Part shown: positions 23,633 to 32,816 of the stretch, one piece after another
How the letters are laid out: the number at the start of each line of letters is the position of its first letter
Numbering within the stretch: the first letter of the stretch is position 1
Source: Lachnoclostridium sp. An76
Lineage (GTDB): Bacteria > Bacillota > Clostridia > Lachnospirales > Lachnospiraceae
Assembly: GCF_002161355.1 (NCBI RefSeq)
Contig: NZ_NFHL01000013.1
Location: forward strand, 1 to 40,014
Direction of reading: 5' to 3'
DNA length: 40,014 bases
Notes under the pieces: model-generated
What the model was told of the DNA's origin: nothing
What the model saw: the letters and a program-made list of their open reading frames with translations, nothing else
Database searches by the model: none
Made by a program: the position numbers and the translations under genes

Positions 23633-24742
23633 ATGAAATGGATCGATCTGCACTGCGACACACTCAGCATTCTGGCGGAGAAAGGACGACCTGAGAAAAA
23701 GGGCGGAAAAGGCGGACTGTGGGAAAATGATCTGTGTGTTGATATACGGAGACTGCATGAGAGCGGCGCAGCGGCACAGTTTTTCGCATGCTATGTAAAT
23801 GCCGCAGACTTTCGCGGCGGCTTCAAAGATGACCGCAGCGACGCGAAAGATGACCGCAGCGATGCAAAAGATGACCGCGGCGGCGCCAGAGACGATGCAG
23901 GAGAGGGCATGGAGAAGAGCTGGAGGACGGGACCTTTATGGGACCGGGCGTACAGAAAGGCGCTGACAATGGCAGACTATGCGTCGCGCGCCCAGGGAGA
24001 ACGGTTCGGGCTCGCCCGCTCGGCGGAAGAGATCCTGCGCATGGAGAGAGAAAACAGGGTGGCCGGAGTCCTGACCGTGGAGGAGGGCGGCGTGCTGAAC
24101 GGCAGGCCGGAGCGCCTGGAGGAACTGTATGCCAGGGGCGTGCGTCTGATCACGCTTACGTGGAATTATGAAAACTGTATCGGGAGTCCCAACAGCAGGG
24201 ATCCGGAGATCATGCAGAGGGGGCTTACGCCATTCGGCATACAGACGGTGGAGCGGATGAATGACCTGGGAATGATCGTTGATGTGTCGCACCTGTCAGA
24301 CGGAGGCTTCCGGGACTGTGTCCGCCGCAGCAAAAAAACGGTGATCGCATCTCACTCGAACGCCAGGGCGCTCTGTCCCCATCCCCGCAACCTGAGCGAT
24401 GAGATGCTCCATGCCCTCGGGGAAAAAGGCGGCGTGGCGGGAGTAAATTTCTATGGGGCATTCTTAAGGCCTGCCGGGAAGCCGGCAGAGGATGACGGGG
24501 CGCAGGCCGAGGATATTGTCCGCCATATCCGGCATATGATGGACCAGGCCGGGGAGGATGCCGTGGCTCTGGGGACGGACTTTGACGGTTTTGACCGGGA
24601 GTCTCTCCCGTCAGGGATCCGCAGCGTCCAGGATATGGACGTCCTGTGGGATGCCATGAAGCGCGCCGGGTTTACGGAGCGCCAGATCGAGAAGACAGCG
24701 TATGGGAATGTGATGCGCATCCTGAAAGAATGCATCAGCTGA
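23633..24742 (+). CDS. membrane dipeptidase (peptidase M19)
   Basis: A 369-residue zinc dipeptidase of the renal dipeptidase family. Metal-site motifs are H7-C-D9 (DLHCDT), the Glu of TVEEGG, the two His of VDVSHLSD and ASHSNARAL, and the Asp of GTDFDGF. It hydrolyses dipeptides, often including D-amino-acid forms, and is cytosolic here (no signal peptide). An in-frame insertion of three 7-residue repeats (KDDRSDA-like, residues about 65-86; DNA 23825-23887) enlarges a surface loop near the N terminus. AAAGGAG precedes the ATG. Confidence 0.93.
   Translation: MKWIDLHCDTLSILAEKGRPEKKGGKGGLWENDLCVDIRRLHESGAAAQFFACYVNAADFRGGFKDDRSDAKDDRSDAKDDRGGARDDAGEGMEKSWRTGPLWDRAYRKALTMADYASRAQGERFGLARSAEEILRMERENRVAGVLTVEEGGVLNGRPERLEELYARGVRLITLTWNYENCIGSPNSRDPEIMQRGLTPFGIQTVERMNDLGMIVDVSHLSDGGFRDCVRRSKKTVIASHSNARALCPHPRNLSDEMLHALGEKGGVAGVNFYGAFLRPAGKPAEDDGAQAEDIVRHIRHMMDQAGEDAVALGTDFDGFDRESLPSGIRSVQDMDVLWDAMKRAGFTERQIEKTAYGNVMRILKECIS
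23825..23887 (+). repeat. 21-bp tandem repeat within the M19 dipeptidase gene
   Basis: Three consecutive 21-bp units starting AAAGATGACCGC keep the reading frame and encode an acidic/basic hydrophilic loop. The third unit is partly diverged. A slippage-type length polymorphism is likely. Confidence 0.8.
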
Positions 24743-24844
24743 TCCGAAGAAATTTGTGGTGCGTATGACTCCCGGGCGTGGTATGATGTATGGGAATGGG
24801 GTTTTGCACAAAATCATAGCTGCTAAAAGGAAGAGAGGTAAAAA

Positions 24845-26107
24845 ATGGAAAACAAAAGAATCATCCAGGTAGAAGAGAAAGTACCATTTAAGCTGCTGGT
24901 GCCGCTGAGTATCCAGCATATGTTCGCCATGTTCGGCGCGTCCGTCCTGGTGCCCTTTGTATTCGGCATCAACCCTGCGGTCGTCCTGTTCATGAACGGT
25001 GTGGGTACCCTGCTTTTCATCCTGATCACAAAAGGAAGGGCGCCCGCTTATCTTGGCTCCAGCTTCGCGTTTCTCGCTCCGGCGGGTGTCGTGATCGCAA
25101 AGTGGGGATACAGTTACGCTTTGGGCGGATTTGTAGCCGTAGGTTTTCTGGGCTGTATCCTGGCGCTCATTATCTATAAGTTCGGTTCAGACTGGATCGA
25201 CGTGGTCCTGCCGCCTGCGGCAATGGGGCCGGTAGTCGCTCTGATCGGCCTGGAGCTGGCGGGGAACGCTGCTTCCAATGCGGGGCTTTTGGATGAAACA
25301 ATAGATCCGAAAAATGTGATCGTATTTCTTGTCACCCTGCTCACAGCAGTGCTCGGCTCCGTTGTGTTCCGGAAGTTCCTGGCAGTGATCCCGATCCTGA
25401 TCGCCATTATCGCGGGGTACGCGGCGGCGTTGATCTGCGGCATCGTTGATTTCTCGAAAGTTATGGCTGCGCCGCTCTTTTCTCTGCCGAATTTCTCCCT
25501 GCCGAGCTTCAAATGGGAGGCGATCGTGATCGTCCTTCCGGTGCTCCTTGTGATCGCATCAGAGCATATCGGACATCAGATCGTCACGAGCAAGATCGTG
25601 GGGAGAGATCTTCTGAAAGATCCGGGGCTCCACCGTTCTCTGTTTGCGGATAATTTCTCCACGATGATCTCCGGCCTGATTGGCTCCGTGCCGACTACGA
25701 CTTACGGAGAAAATATCGGGGTCATGGCAATGACAAAAGTATATAGTGTATACGTGATCGGGGGCGCGGCAGTGCTGTCTATTATCTGTTCCTTCATCGG
25801 GAAGATGACGACTCTGATCAATACGATCCCCGGGCCTGTGATCGGCGGGATCTCCTTCCTGCTCTACGGGATGATCGGGACATCCGGTATCCGTATCCTG
25901 GTAGATTCCAAAGTGGATTACGGACGTTCAAGAAATATGGCGATGACTTCCGTTATCTTTGTTGTCGGACTTTCCGGGATCAATGTACAGTTCGGCAGCA
26001 TCCAGCTTACAGGAATGGTGCTGGCGTGCGTGGTCGGTATGATCATGGGCCTGACCTTTTATGTGCTGGACAAACTGAAACTTACGAATGACAGAGAAGA
26101 AGCCTGA
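24845..26107 (+). CDS. uracil/xanthine permease (NCS2 family, UraA-like)
   Basis: A 420-residue nucleobase:cation symporter with about 14 predicted membrane segments. The first part (LSIQHMFAMFGASVLVPFVFGINP) is diagnostic for UraA-type uracil permeases, and SEHIGH near residue 240 with GSVPTTTYGENIG (about 281-293) supply the conserved substrate-site region. It imports uracil for salvage. GGAAGAGAGG precedes the ATG, and an extended -10 (TGG-TATGAT) lies about 60 bases upstream. No pyrimidine salvage enzyme is adjacent. Confidence 0.95.
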   Translation: MENKRIIQVEEKVPFKLLVPLSIQHMFAMFGASVLVPFVFGINPAVVLFMNGVGTLLFILITKGRAPAYLGSSFAFLAPAGVVIAKWGYSYALGGFVAVGFLGCILALIIYKFGSDWIDVVLPPAAMGPVVALIGLELAGNAASNAGLLDETIDPKNVIVFLVTLLTAVLGSVVFRKFLAVIPILIAIIAGYAAALICGIVDFSKVMAAPLFSLPNFSLPSFKWEAIVIVLPVLLVIASEHIGHQIVTSKIVGRDLLKDPGLHRSLFADNFSTMISGLIGSVPTTTYGENIGVMAMTKVYSVYVIGGAAVLSIICSFIGKMTTLINTIPGPVIGGISFLLYGMIGTSGIRILVDSKVDYGRSRNMAMTSVIFVVGLSGINVQFGSIQLTGMVLACVVGMIMGLTFYVLDKLKLTNDREEA

Positions 26108-26239
26108 CACCCGGATTCTTCATCCAAACTTAAGAATTTGTTTCGAAAAAACGCTGCTTTTCTTTTTTATAATCTGCCTCAGTGGAAAGGAAGGCTGATC
26201 CTTTCCATGATCTTGAATGTTTAAGGAGGCGGACGATAA

Positions 26240-27085
26240 ATGTCACAGCATTGGGTGGAGTACGCAGGAGAAGAAAGGAGAAAGGCTTATCCGTCAGACA
26301 GGCGCCGGAGAAAGAGGAAAAGACGGCGGGGCGGTTTTCTCAGGAGAATCGCGGCTGTACTGGTAGTCATTGCAGTGCTTTTTGCCCTGAAAAATGTGAT
26401 CGGGGACCATCTTATACTGACGAGGGACGGGATTGCCTGGAGCGGGGATCTTGATCCTGTATATCAGCAGGCAGGGGATATGTCGGATACGCTGAGGCAG
26501 CTTGTAAAAAATAATCCGGAAACCATTGATTTTGTCCGGGATTATCAGGAGAAAAAGGATCTTCCGCCGGCAGAGGATATCGGAGAAGTGACGCCCGGTG
26601 TGATCCCTCATCTCCTCCAGTGGGACGAGAGATGGGGCTACCAGATATACGGGGACAATCTGATCGCGGTAAACGGATGCGGGCCGACTGTGATCTCCAT
26701 GGTGGCGGCAGGGCTCACCGGAGACAATACGATCACTCCGTACAAGGTGGCAAAATTTGCGGAGCAGAACGGATATTATGAGGGAGACGCGGGAACGAGC
26801 TGGGCGCTGATGACAGAAGGAGCAGCGCAGTTCGGGATCCACGGGGAGGAGATGGGACTGAGCGAAGAGGCAGTCTTTTCCGCCCTGGAAAACGGCAGTC
26901 CCATCATATGCAGCATGGGCCCCGGGGATTTTACTACCACAGGCCACTTTATCGTACTTGTCGGGCTCGAAGACGGGAAGATCCGCGTCAACGACCCGAA
27001 CAGTGTAAAGCGCAGCGAGAAGCTGTGGGATTTTGAGACACTGTACACACAGATCAGCAACCTCTGGGTCTATACGGCAGGGTAA
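26240..27085 (+). CDS. membrane-anchored C39-like cysteine peptidase
   Basis: A 281-residue protein. A very basic cytosolic N terminus (residues about 13-37) precedes one membrane segment (about 37-52), so the rest should face outward. The C-terminal half is a peptidase C39_2 domain with candidate catalytic C147 (NGCGPT), H236 (GHFIVL) and N251/D252 (VNDPNS). Homologues are extracytoplasmic peptidases of mostly unknown substrate. GGAGG precedes the ATG closely. There is no ABC exporter nearby, so it is not a bacteriocin-processing transporter domain. Confidence 0.88.
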   Translation: MSQHWVEYAGEERRKAYPSDRRRRKRKRRRGGFLRRIAAVLVVIAVLFALKNVIGDHLILTRDGIAWSGDLDPVYQQAGDMSDTLRQLVKNNPETIDFVRDYQEKKDLPPAEDIGEVTPGVIPHLLQWDERWGYQIYGDNLIAVNGCGPTVISMVAAGLTGDNTITPYKVAKFAEQNGYYEGDAGTSWALMTEGAAQFGIHGEEMGLSEEAVFSALENGSPIICSMGPGDFTTTGHFIVLVGLEDGKIRVNDPNSVKRSEKLWDFETLYTQISNLWVYTAG

Positions 27086-27109
27086 GTCCTGCCCGGAAGA
27101 CAGGGGCAT

Positions 27110-27153
27110 AAAAACAGCGGCTGGCAGCACGATAGCTGTCAGCCGCTGTTTTT
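27110..27153. terminator. bidirectional terminator
   Basis: Arms 27110-27128 and 27135-27153 are complementary (one G-T), with an A5 run at the left edge and a T5 run at the right. It sits between the convergent C39 peptidase gene and proB and can terminate both. Confidence 0.9.
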
Positions 27154-27181
27154 ATGCCGCTGAACTGTGTTCAGACCCGGA

Positions 27182-27979
27182 CTAATTTTTCCCCGTGAAG
27201 AGAGTCCCTGCCTGTCCGCCCCTGATGATATCATAGAGGGCTTCTGGTCTCTTGCCGTTGGTCACGATCGTATCGATGCCCTGGGAGGTGGCGAGCTGGG
27301 CTGCCTGCAGCTTTGTGCGCATGCCGCCGGTGCCTCTTCTGGAGCCTGCGCCTCCGGCAAGGGAGTATACGCTGTCATCGATGCAGTCGATCTTTTCGAT
27401 CAGTCTGGCATTCGGGTGGAGCCTGGGATCGCTGTCGTAGAATCCGTCAATGTCGGAGAGGATCACGAGACGTTTTGCCCGGCAGAGGACGGCGACGACA
27501 GAGGAGAGCATGTCATTATCCCCGAAGAGCCTGTCCTCAGACTCGATCTCCGTGTAGCTTACAGAGTCATTTTCATTTACGATGGGGATGACGCCCATCT
27601 CCAGCAGGGCGTTGAAGGTGTTGGTCAGGTTTTCCTTTTTCTCTTCCTGCTCGATATCCTCTGCATTTAAGAGGATCTGTGCCACTGTCTTGTCATAATC
27701 CCCGAAAAACTTGTCGTACAGGTACATCAGGCTGCACTGGCCCACAGCGGCAGCGGCCTGTTTCATGCGCATGCTGTCCGGTTTTGAGTGCATACCGAGC
27801 TTGTTTCTTCCCACTGCGATGGCGCCGGATGACACGAGGATGACCTCGTATCCCATGTTGTGGATGTCAGCGAGTGTGCAGACCAGGCGGTCTGTGGCGC
27901 GCAGGTCGCTCTTTCCCGCATCGTTCGTCAGAGTGGATGTGCCTACCTTTACTACGATCCTGTTGTTATAAAGTCCCAT
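27182..27979 (-). CDS. proB: glutamate 5-kinase, short form without PUA domain
   Basis: A 265-residue amino acid kinase catalysing the first step of proline synthesis (glutamate to glutamyl 5-phosphate). The phosphate-binding start VVKVGTSTLT, the SSGAIAVG segment, the VNENDSVS motif and the GTGGMRTKLQAA motif are all present. It ends after the kinase domain, whereas the longer ProB form has about 100 further residues of PUA domain; short forms occur in many Firmicutes. proA is not adjacent on either side, which is less usual. GGGAGG precedes the ATG. Confidence 0.96.
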   Translation of the reverse strand: MGLYNNRIVVKVGTSTLTNDAGKSDLRATDRLVCTLADIHNMGYEVILVSSGAIAVGRNKLGMHSKPDSMRMKQAAAAVGQCSLMYLYDKFFGDYDKTVAQILLNAEDIEQEEKKENLTNTFNALLEMGVIPIVNENDSVSYTEIESEDRLFGDNDMLSSVVAVLCRAKRLVILSDIDGFYDSDPRLHPNARLIEKIDCIDDSVYSLAGGAGSRRGTGGMRTKLQAAQLATSQGIDTIVTNGKRPEALYDIIRGGQAGTLFTGKN

Positions 27980-28194
27980 GTTCTGTTTCCTCCCTGGGGT
28001 ATTTTCCTGTTACTGTAAGCAGTAACATCTTAGTATAATATGTTTTTATAAGTCTTTTCTTTGACATATCAGCTTTTCTATCGTATCATACACCTAAAGA
28101 TTACAAAAGCGAATAATTATCATCTGTAATATGACAAAATCAGATGATGAGCTGAAGACAGACTGTGTGACAGGATCAGATGGGAGGGGACGGT

Positions 28195-29061
28195 ATGGAT
28201 GGGAGCATCCAGAAATATCTTGCGTTTGTAAAGACTGTGGAGTGTGGGAGTTTTACCCGGGCCGCCGGTGTGCTCAATTATTCCCAGTCAGGCATCAGCC
28301 GCATGATCGGCGACCTGGAGAGGGAATGGCAGGTGACGCTGCTGGAGAGGGGAAAATCAGGAGTGCGCCTGACCAGCGAGGGGACGCGTCTCCTCCCATA
28401 CGCGAAGCGCGTGTGCAGTGAGTACGAGAAGCTCCAGGCAGAGGTGGACGAGATCAACGGCCTGAAATCAGGGCTGATCCGGATCGGGACGTTTTCCAGC
28501 GTGGCGACCCACTGGCTGCCGAATATCATCCGGGAATTCCAGAAAGAATATCCCGGGATCGATTATGAGCTTATCCTGGGGGATTATACAGAGATTGAGA
28601 CGTGGATCGAGGAAGGCCGGGTGGACTGCGGCTTCCTGCGGCTCCCTGCCCGGAAGGAGCTGGAATCGGTGTTCCTGGAGCAGGACCGGCTGCTGGTCGT
28701 GCTGCCGGAGGGACATCCCCTGGCAGCGCTGGAAAAGATCCCGGTATCCGCTCTCTGCGGGGAGCCGTTCATGCTCCTGGAAAAGGGGGCGAAGGCGGAA
28801 GTGTCGGAAATCTTCGAGAGAAACGGATTCACCCCCAGGGTGCATTTTACGACATGGGATGACTATGCGATCATGTCCATGGTAGAGAGCGGGCTGGGGA
28901 TCAGCATCCTCCCGGAACTGATCCTGAAACGGATCCCGTACCGGGTCGTGGCGAGGGAACTGGAAATCCCGGCATACCGTAATATCGGCCTGGCCTGGAA
29001 GGAAAAGAAGGGGACGTCCCCAATGCTGAAGCGGTTTATGGAATATCTGGATTACCGATGA
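28195..29061 (+). CDS. LysR-family transcriptional regulator
   Basis: A 288-residue regulator with an N-terminal winged HTH (residues about 1-60: YLAFVKTVECGSFTRAAGVL, then YSQSGISRMIGDLE) and a periplasmic-binding-like effector domain (about 85-288). ATG 28195 is chosen because GGGAGGGG precedes it; GTG/ATG codons up to 28180 overlap that site. It is divergent from proB with about 215 bases between them, so the region may hold its operator, but no clear T-N11-A repeat was identified. The effector is unknown. Confidence 0.94.
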   Translation: MDGSIQKYLAFVKTVECGSFTRAAGVLNYSQSGISRMIGDLEREWQVTLLERGKSGVRLTSEGTRLLPYAKRVCSEYEKLQAEVDEINGLKSGLIRIGTFSSVATHWLPNIIREFQKEYPGIDYELILGDYTEIETWIEEGRVDCGFLRLPARKELESVFLEQDRLLVVLPEGHPLAALEKIPVSALCGEPFMLLEKGAKAEVSEIFERNGFTPRVHFTTWDDYAIMSMVESGLGISILPELILKRIPYRVVARELEIPAYRNIGLAWKEKKGTSPMLKRFMEYLDYR

Positions 29062-29244
29062 AATCTGTTGGCACAGCGCTTCCGCAAGGCTGTGTCTGTG
29101 CCTGCGGCAGCAGGGTCGGAGGATTTTACGTGGATTTAACGTGGATATAACTTTTCAGACTGCCAGGATACGATAAAATGAGTATAACCTTTCCGTGTAT
29201 ATTAGCTGTGCCCGGAAAGAATGTTAATCTGAGAGGGATATCAT

Positions 29245-30618
29245 ATGGTAAAAATTTATGTGCTGGATACAAATATCCTGATCCAGGCGCCCTATGCCAT
29301 CGACCAGTTTGAGGATAATTCTGTCGTGCTGCCCATGGTCGTACTGGAAGAGCTGGATCATCTGAAAAAGGCGGAAGGAGAGATCGGGGCGAATGCCCGC
29401 AGGAGCATCCGCCGTCTGGAACAGCTCAGGCAGAAGGGAGACCTGCTCAGCGGTGTGGCGCTCGAAAGCGGAGGGGTGCTCCGGGTGGAAAAAAATTTTG
29501 TGGATGTGGAACTGCCGGAGGAACTGTCCGCAGAGGTGATGGATAACCGGATACTGAAGGTTTGCCTTGGACTTTCCGGGAAAAGTGAGGAGCAGGTGAT
29601 CCTTGTCACAAAGGATATCCTCCTTCGGATCAAGGCGCAGATCCTTGGTATCTGTGCGGAAGATTTTACCACTGAGCAGGTGCTGGAACATGAAAATCAG
29701 TACAGCGGCAGATGTGAGATCTATGTGCCGGAAGCACTTTTTAAGGATTTTAAGAAAAAAGGCGTCCCGGCGGATATGGTCTATGCTGTTGATCAGCAGG
29801 GAGAGAGTTATGTGCCGGAACTGGTGGAAAACCAGTTTGTAATACTGAAAGCGGACCAATCCGCGAAAAAGACACATCTGGGCCGTGTGGAAAAGGGCGT
29901 GATCAAAAAGCTGGAGTACAGGAAGAGCTCTCCCTATGGGATCACACCGAGAAATGCAGGTCAGTATTTTCTCCAGGAGGCACTGATGCAGCCGGCAGAT
30001 AAAGCGCCTCTTGTTATTGTGAAAGGTATGGCAGGGACGAGCAAGACATTTTATTCCCTTGCAGTAGGGCTTGAAAAACTTCTGAACCATCCGACAGGTG
30101 AATACCGCCGTATCCTGATCTGCCGCCCAAACGCCCAGTTTGATGATGATATCGGATTCCTTCCCGGGGATGAACAGGAGAAGATATCCCCGCTCATGCG
30201 GCCGATCATTGATAATCTTGAACAGCTTATTGATTCCAGCGAAGAAGAGAGGTATGATGATGAAGAGGAACTCCGGGGAAAGGTAGAGGAAATCTTTGCC
30301 AGGGGTCTGGTCCAGGCAGAGGCGCTGAATTTTATCCGCGGGCGTTCCATTGTAAAGACATACCTCATCATTGATGAGGCCCAGAACACAACACCAGATC
30401 AGATCAAGGGGATCATCACAAGAGCCGGAAAGGATACAAAGATCATTCTCCTTGGGGATCCGAACCAGATCGACCGGTCGTTTCTGGATGAGCGGACTAA
30501 CGGGCTGAGTTATGCATCGGAACATATGAAGGGGAGCCCGCTGTGCTGGCAGATCACGATGAGCGCACAGGAGTGCGAGCGTTCTGCACTGGCAATGGAA
30601 GCGGTGAAGCGGCTGTAA
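29245..30618 (+). CDS. PIN-PhoH fusion protein (YlaK-like)
   Basis: A 457-residue fusion: an N-terminal PIN nuclease domain (about 1-140; D8 of VLDTN, acidic cluster in VLEELDHLKK) and a C-terminal PhoH-like ATPase (about 235-455). Such PhoH2-type proteins act as RNA helicase-nucleases. Walker B is LIIDEAQN with D377 and E378. The Walker A reads GMAGTSKT at 261-268: Ser266 replaces the usual Gly before the lysine. The domains lie in one uninterrupted frame. AGAGGGAT precedes the ATG. Confidence 0.92.
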   Translation: MVKIYVLDTNILIQAPYAIDQFEDNSVVLPMVVLEELDHLKKAEGEIGANARRSIRRLEQLRQKGDLLSGVALESGGVLRVEKNFVDVELPEELSAEVMDNRILKVCLGLSGKSEEQVILVTKDILLRIKAQILGICAEDFTTEQVLEHENQYSGRCEIYVPEALFKDFKKKGVPADMVYAVDQQGESYVPELVENQFVILKADQSAKKTHLGRVEKGVIKKLEYRKSSPYGITPRNAGQYFLQEALMQPADKAPLVIVKGMAGTSKTFYSLAVGLEKLLNHPTGEYRRILICRPNAQFDDDIGFLPGDEQEKISPLMRPIIDNLEQLIDSSEEERYDDEEELRGKVEEIFARGLVQAEALNFIRGRSIVKTYLIIDEAQNTTPDQIKGIITRAGKDTKIILLGDPNQIDRSFLDERTNGLSYASEHMKGSPLCWQITMSAQECERSALAMEAVKRL

Positions 30619-30713
30619 GAGGACGGCTGCCAGGATTCTGCCGCAGAAAAAAGAGAGTCCTGAAAATGAGGATAACGGATCAAATTTTTAAAAGTATACT
30701 AAAAGGAGAGGTT

Positions 30714-32762
30714 ATGGAAAAAATATACATGAACAGGGAATTGTCCTGGCTGAAATTTAATGAAAGAGTGCTGGAAGAGGCGGAAAATCCAGAGGTGCCT
30801 CTGTGCGAGCGCATGACCTTTGTCTCTATTTATCAGAGCAATCTGGATGAGTTTTTCATGGTCAGGGTCGGATCCCTCCAGGACCAGATGCTGCTCAATA
30901 AGAAGATCAGGGACAATAAGACCAATATGACCTCAGAGGAGCAGATCAAAGCAATCCTGAAAGAGGTAAAGAGACTGAATAAGAGGAAAGATGAGGCGTA
31001 TCAGAATCTGATGGAAAAGGTCGCGGGATACGGCATACAGCTCATCAATTTCCAGAACGCGGACCCGGAGGAAAAGAAATATCTGGAGCAGCATTTTAAC
31101 CGAAATATCGTGCCTTTAAGCTCCCCGACGATCGTGAGCAAACGCCAGCCGTTCCCGTTCCTGCGCAATAAAGATATCTACGCAGTGGTCGTCCTGGAGA
31201 CGAGAAGCGGGAAGGAACGGCTGGGGATCATCCCGTGTACAAACAACATGGTCGAGAGGATGATCGAACTGCCGGGAGGCAGAGGGCGGTACATGCTCTC
31301 GGAAGACCTGATCCTGCACTATATCGGAAAAGTATTTAAAGGCTACAAAGTGAAAGGCAAATCACTGATCCGCGTGGTAAGAAATGCAGATATTGATGCC
31401 GATGCCCTCTATGATGAAGATCTGGATTACAGAGAATTCATGGCGGATCTTATGAAGGAGAGGAAGAAGCTGTCCCCTGTCCGCCTGGACCTGTCCAGGG
31501 ATATGGAAGGAAATGTGGTAGAATCGCTCTGCCGGTATCTGGATGTATCCCCGGAGAGAGTGTTTAAGAGCAGAGCTCCGCTGGATGTGTCCTTTATCTT
31601 CCAGATCCAGGATCTGCTGCGCATGAACCCGGAGCTCTTTTACAATAAGAGAGTCCCGCAGAAATCGCCGGACTTCCGCGACGGAGAGAGCATACTGGAG
31701 CAGATCAGACAGGAGGACAAACTGCTGTCCTATCCGTATGAGTCGATCCGTCCTTTCCTGAATATGCTCAACGAGGCGGCTGAGGACGACCGGGTGGTGT
31801 CCATCAAGATGACGCTGTACCGCCTGGCTAAGCAGAGCAAGGTGATAGAGGCGCTGTGCGAGGCGGCGGAGAACGGGAAGGAAGTCGTCGTGCTCGTGGA
31901 GCTGAGAGCCCGCTTTGACGAGGAAAATAATATCCGCTGGTCCCGGATGCTGGAGAAGGCGGGATGCCAGATCATCTACGGACTGGAAGGGTTTAAGGTG
32001 CATTCCAAGCTCTGCCTGATCACAAGGCGCGGGCGCGACGGCGTGGAGTATATCACACAGATCGGTACAGGCAATTATAATGAAAAGACAGCGCGCCTGT
32101 ACACAGACCTTTCCCTTATGACCGCGGATGAAAAGATCGGGCTGGAAGCGGCGCGCGTGTTCCAGGCGCTGACCAAGGGAGAGACAGTGGAAGAGTCCGA
32201 ACATCTCCTTGTGGCACCGAAATGTCTCCAGTCAAAAGTGATCGATATGATCGACGAAGAGATCCGCCGCGTACAGAACGGTGAGGAAGCGTATATCGGG
32301 CTGAAGCTCAACTCGCTTACAGATAAGAAGATCATGGATAAGCTGGCAGAGGCTTCACGCGCGGGCGTACATGTCGATATGATCGTGAGAGGCATCTGCT
32401 GCCTGATCCCGGGCGTGCCGGGCGAGACAGAGAATATCCGGGTCATCAGCATTGTCGGAAGATTCCTGGAACACTCCAGGATCTATATCTTCGGATGTGG
32501 AGAGAGGACGAAGTATTATATCGGGTCTGCGGATTTTATGACCAGGAATACGGTGAAGCGGGTGGAAGTGGCGGCACCGGTCTATTCAGAAAAGCTGAAA
32601 AAGCGCATACGCGGGATCTTCGACCTGATGCTCAGCGACAATAAGAAAGCGCGCATAGAAGGAAGCGACGGGAAATATACTTACGTGAAATGCGAGGGAG
32701 AGCCTGTCAATTCCCAGGAGCGCCTGTATCAGGAAGCGTATGACAGAGCGGCATCAAGATAA
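30714..32762 (+). CDS. ppk1: polyphosphate kinase 1
   Basis: A 682-residue PPK1 that reversibly polymerises the gamma-phosphate of ATP into polyphosphate. The N-terminal signature YMNRELSWLKFNERVLEEA and DEFFMVRVGSL are intact. The two catalytic histidines are present: H430 (KVHSKLCLI, the autophosphorylated one in the family) and H587 (LEHSRIYIFG). ATG 30714 follows AAAGGAGAG; the frame extends further upstream but only into phoH. It follows phoH by 95 bases and precedes corA, so the three may be co-transcribed. A second kind of polyphosphate polymerase is at 36.4 kb. Confidence 0.97.
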   Translation: MEKIYMNRELSWLKFNERVLEEAENPEVPLCERMTFVSIYQSNLDEFFMVRVGSLQDQMLLNKKIRDNKTNMTSEEQIKAILKEVKRLNKRKDEAYQNLMEKVAGYGIQLINFQNADPEEKKYLEQHFNRNIVPLSSPTIVSKRQPFPFLRNKDIYAVVVLETRSGKERLGIIPCTNNMVERMIELPGGRGRYMLSEDLILHYIGKVFKGYKVKGKSLIRVVRNADIDADALYDEDLDYREFMADLMKERKKLSPVRLDLSRDMEGNVVESLCRYLDVSPERVFKSRAPLDVSFIFQIQDLLRMNPELFYNKRVPQKSPDFRDGESILEQIRQEDKLLSYPYESIRPFLNMLNEAAEDDRVVSIKMTLYRLAKQSKVIEALCEAAENGKEVVVLVELRARFDEENNIRWSRMLEKAGCQIIYGLEGFKVHSKLCLITRRGRDGVEYITQIGTGNYNEKTARLYTDLSLMTADEKIGLEAARVFQALTKGETVEESEHLLVAPKCLQSKVIDMIDEEIRRVQNGEEAYIGLKLNSLTDKKIMDKLAEASRAGVHVDMIVRGICCLIPGVPGETENIRVISIVGRFLEHSRIYIFGCGERTKYYIGSADFMTRNTVKRVEVAAPVYSEKLKKRIRGIFDLMLSDNKKARIEGSDGKYTYVKCEGEPVNSQERLYQEAYDRAASR

Positions 32763-32816
32763 GATACATCAGGGCAAGATACCTCAAGGTAAGATGCATC
32801 AAGGTAAGGTGATAGG

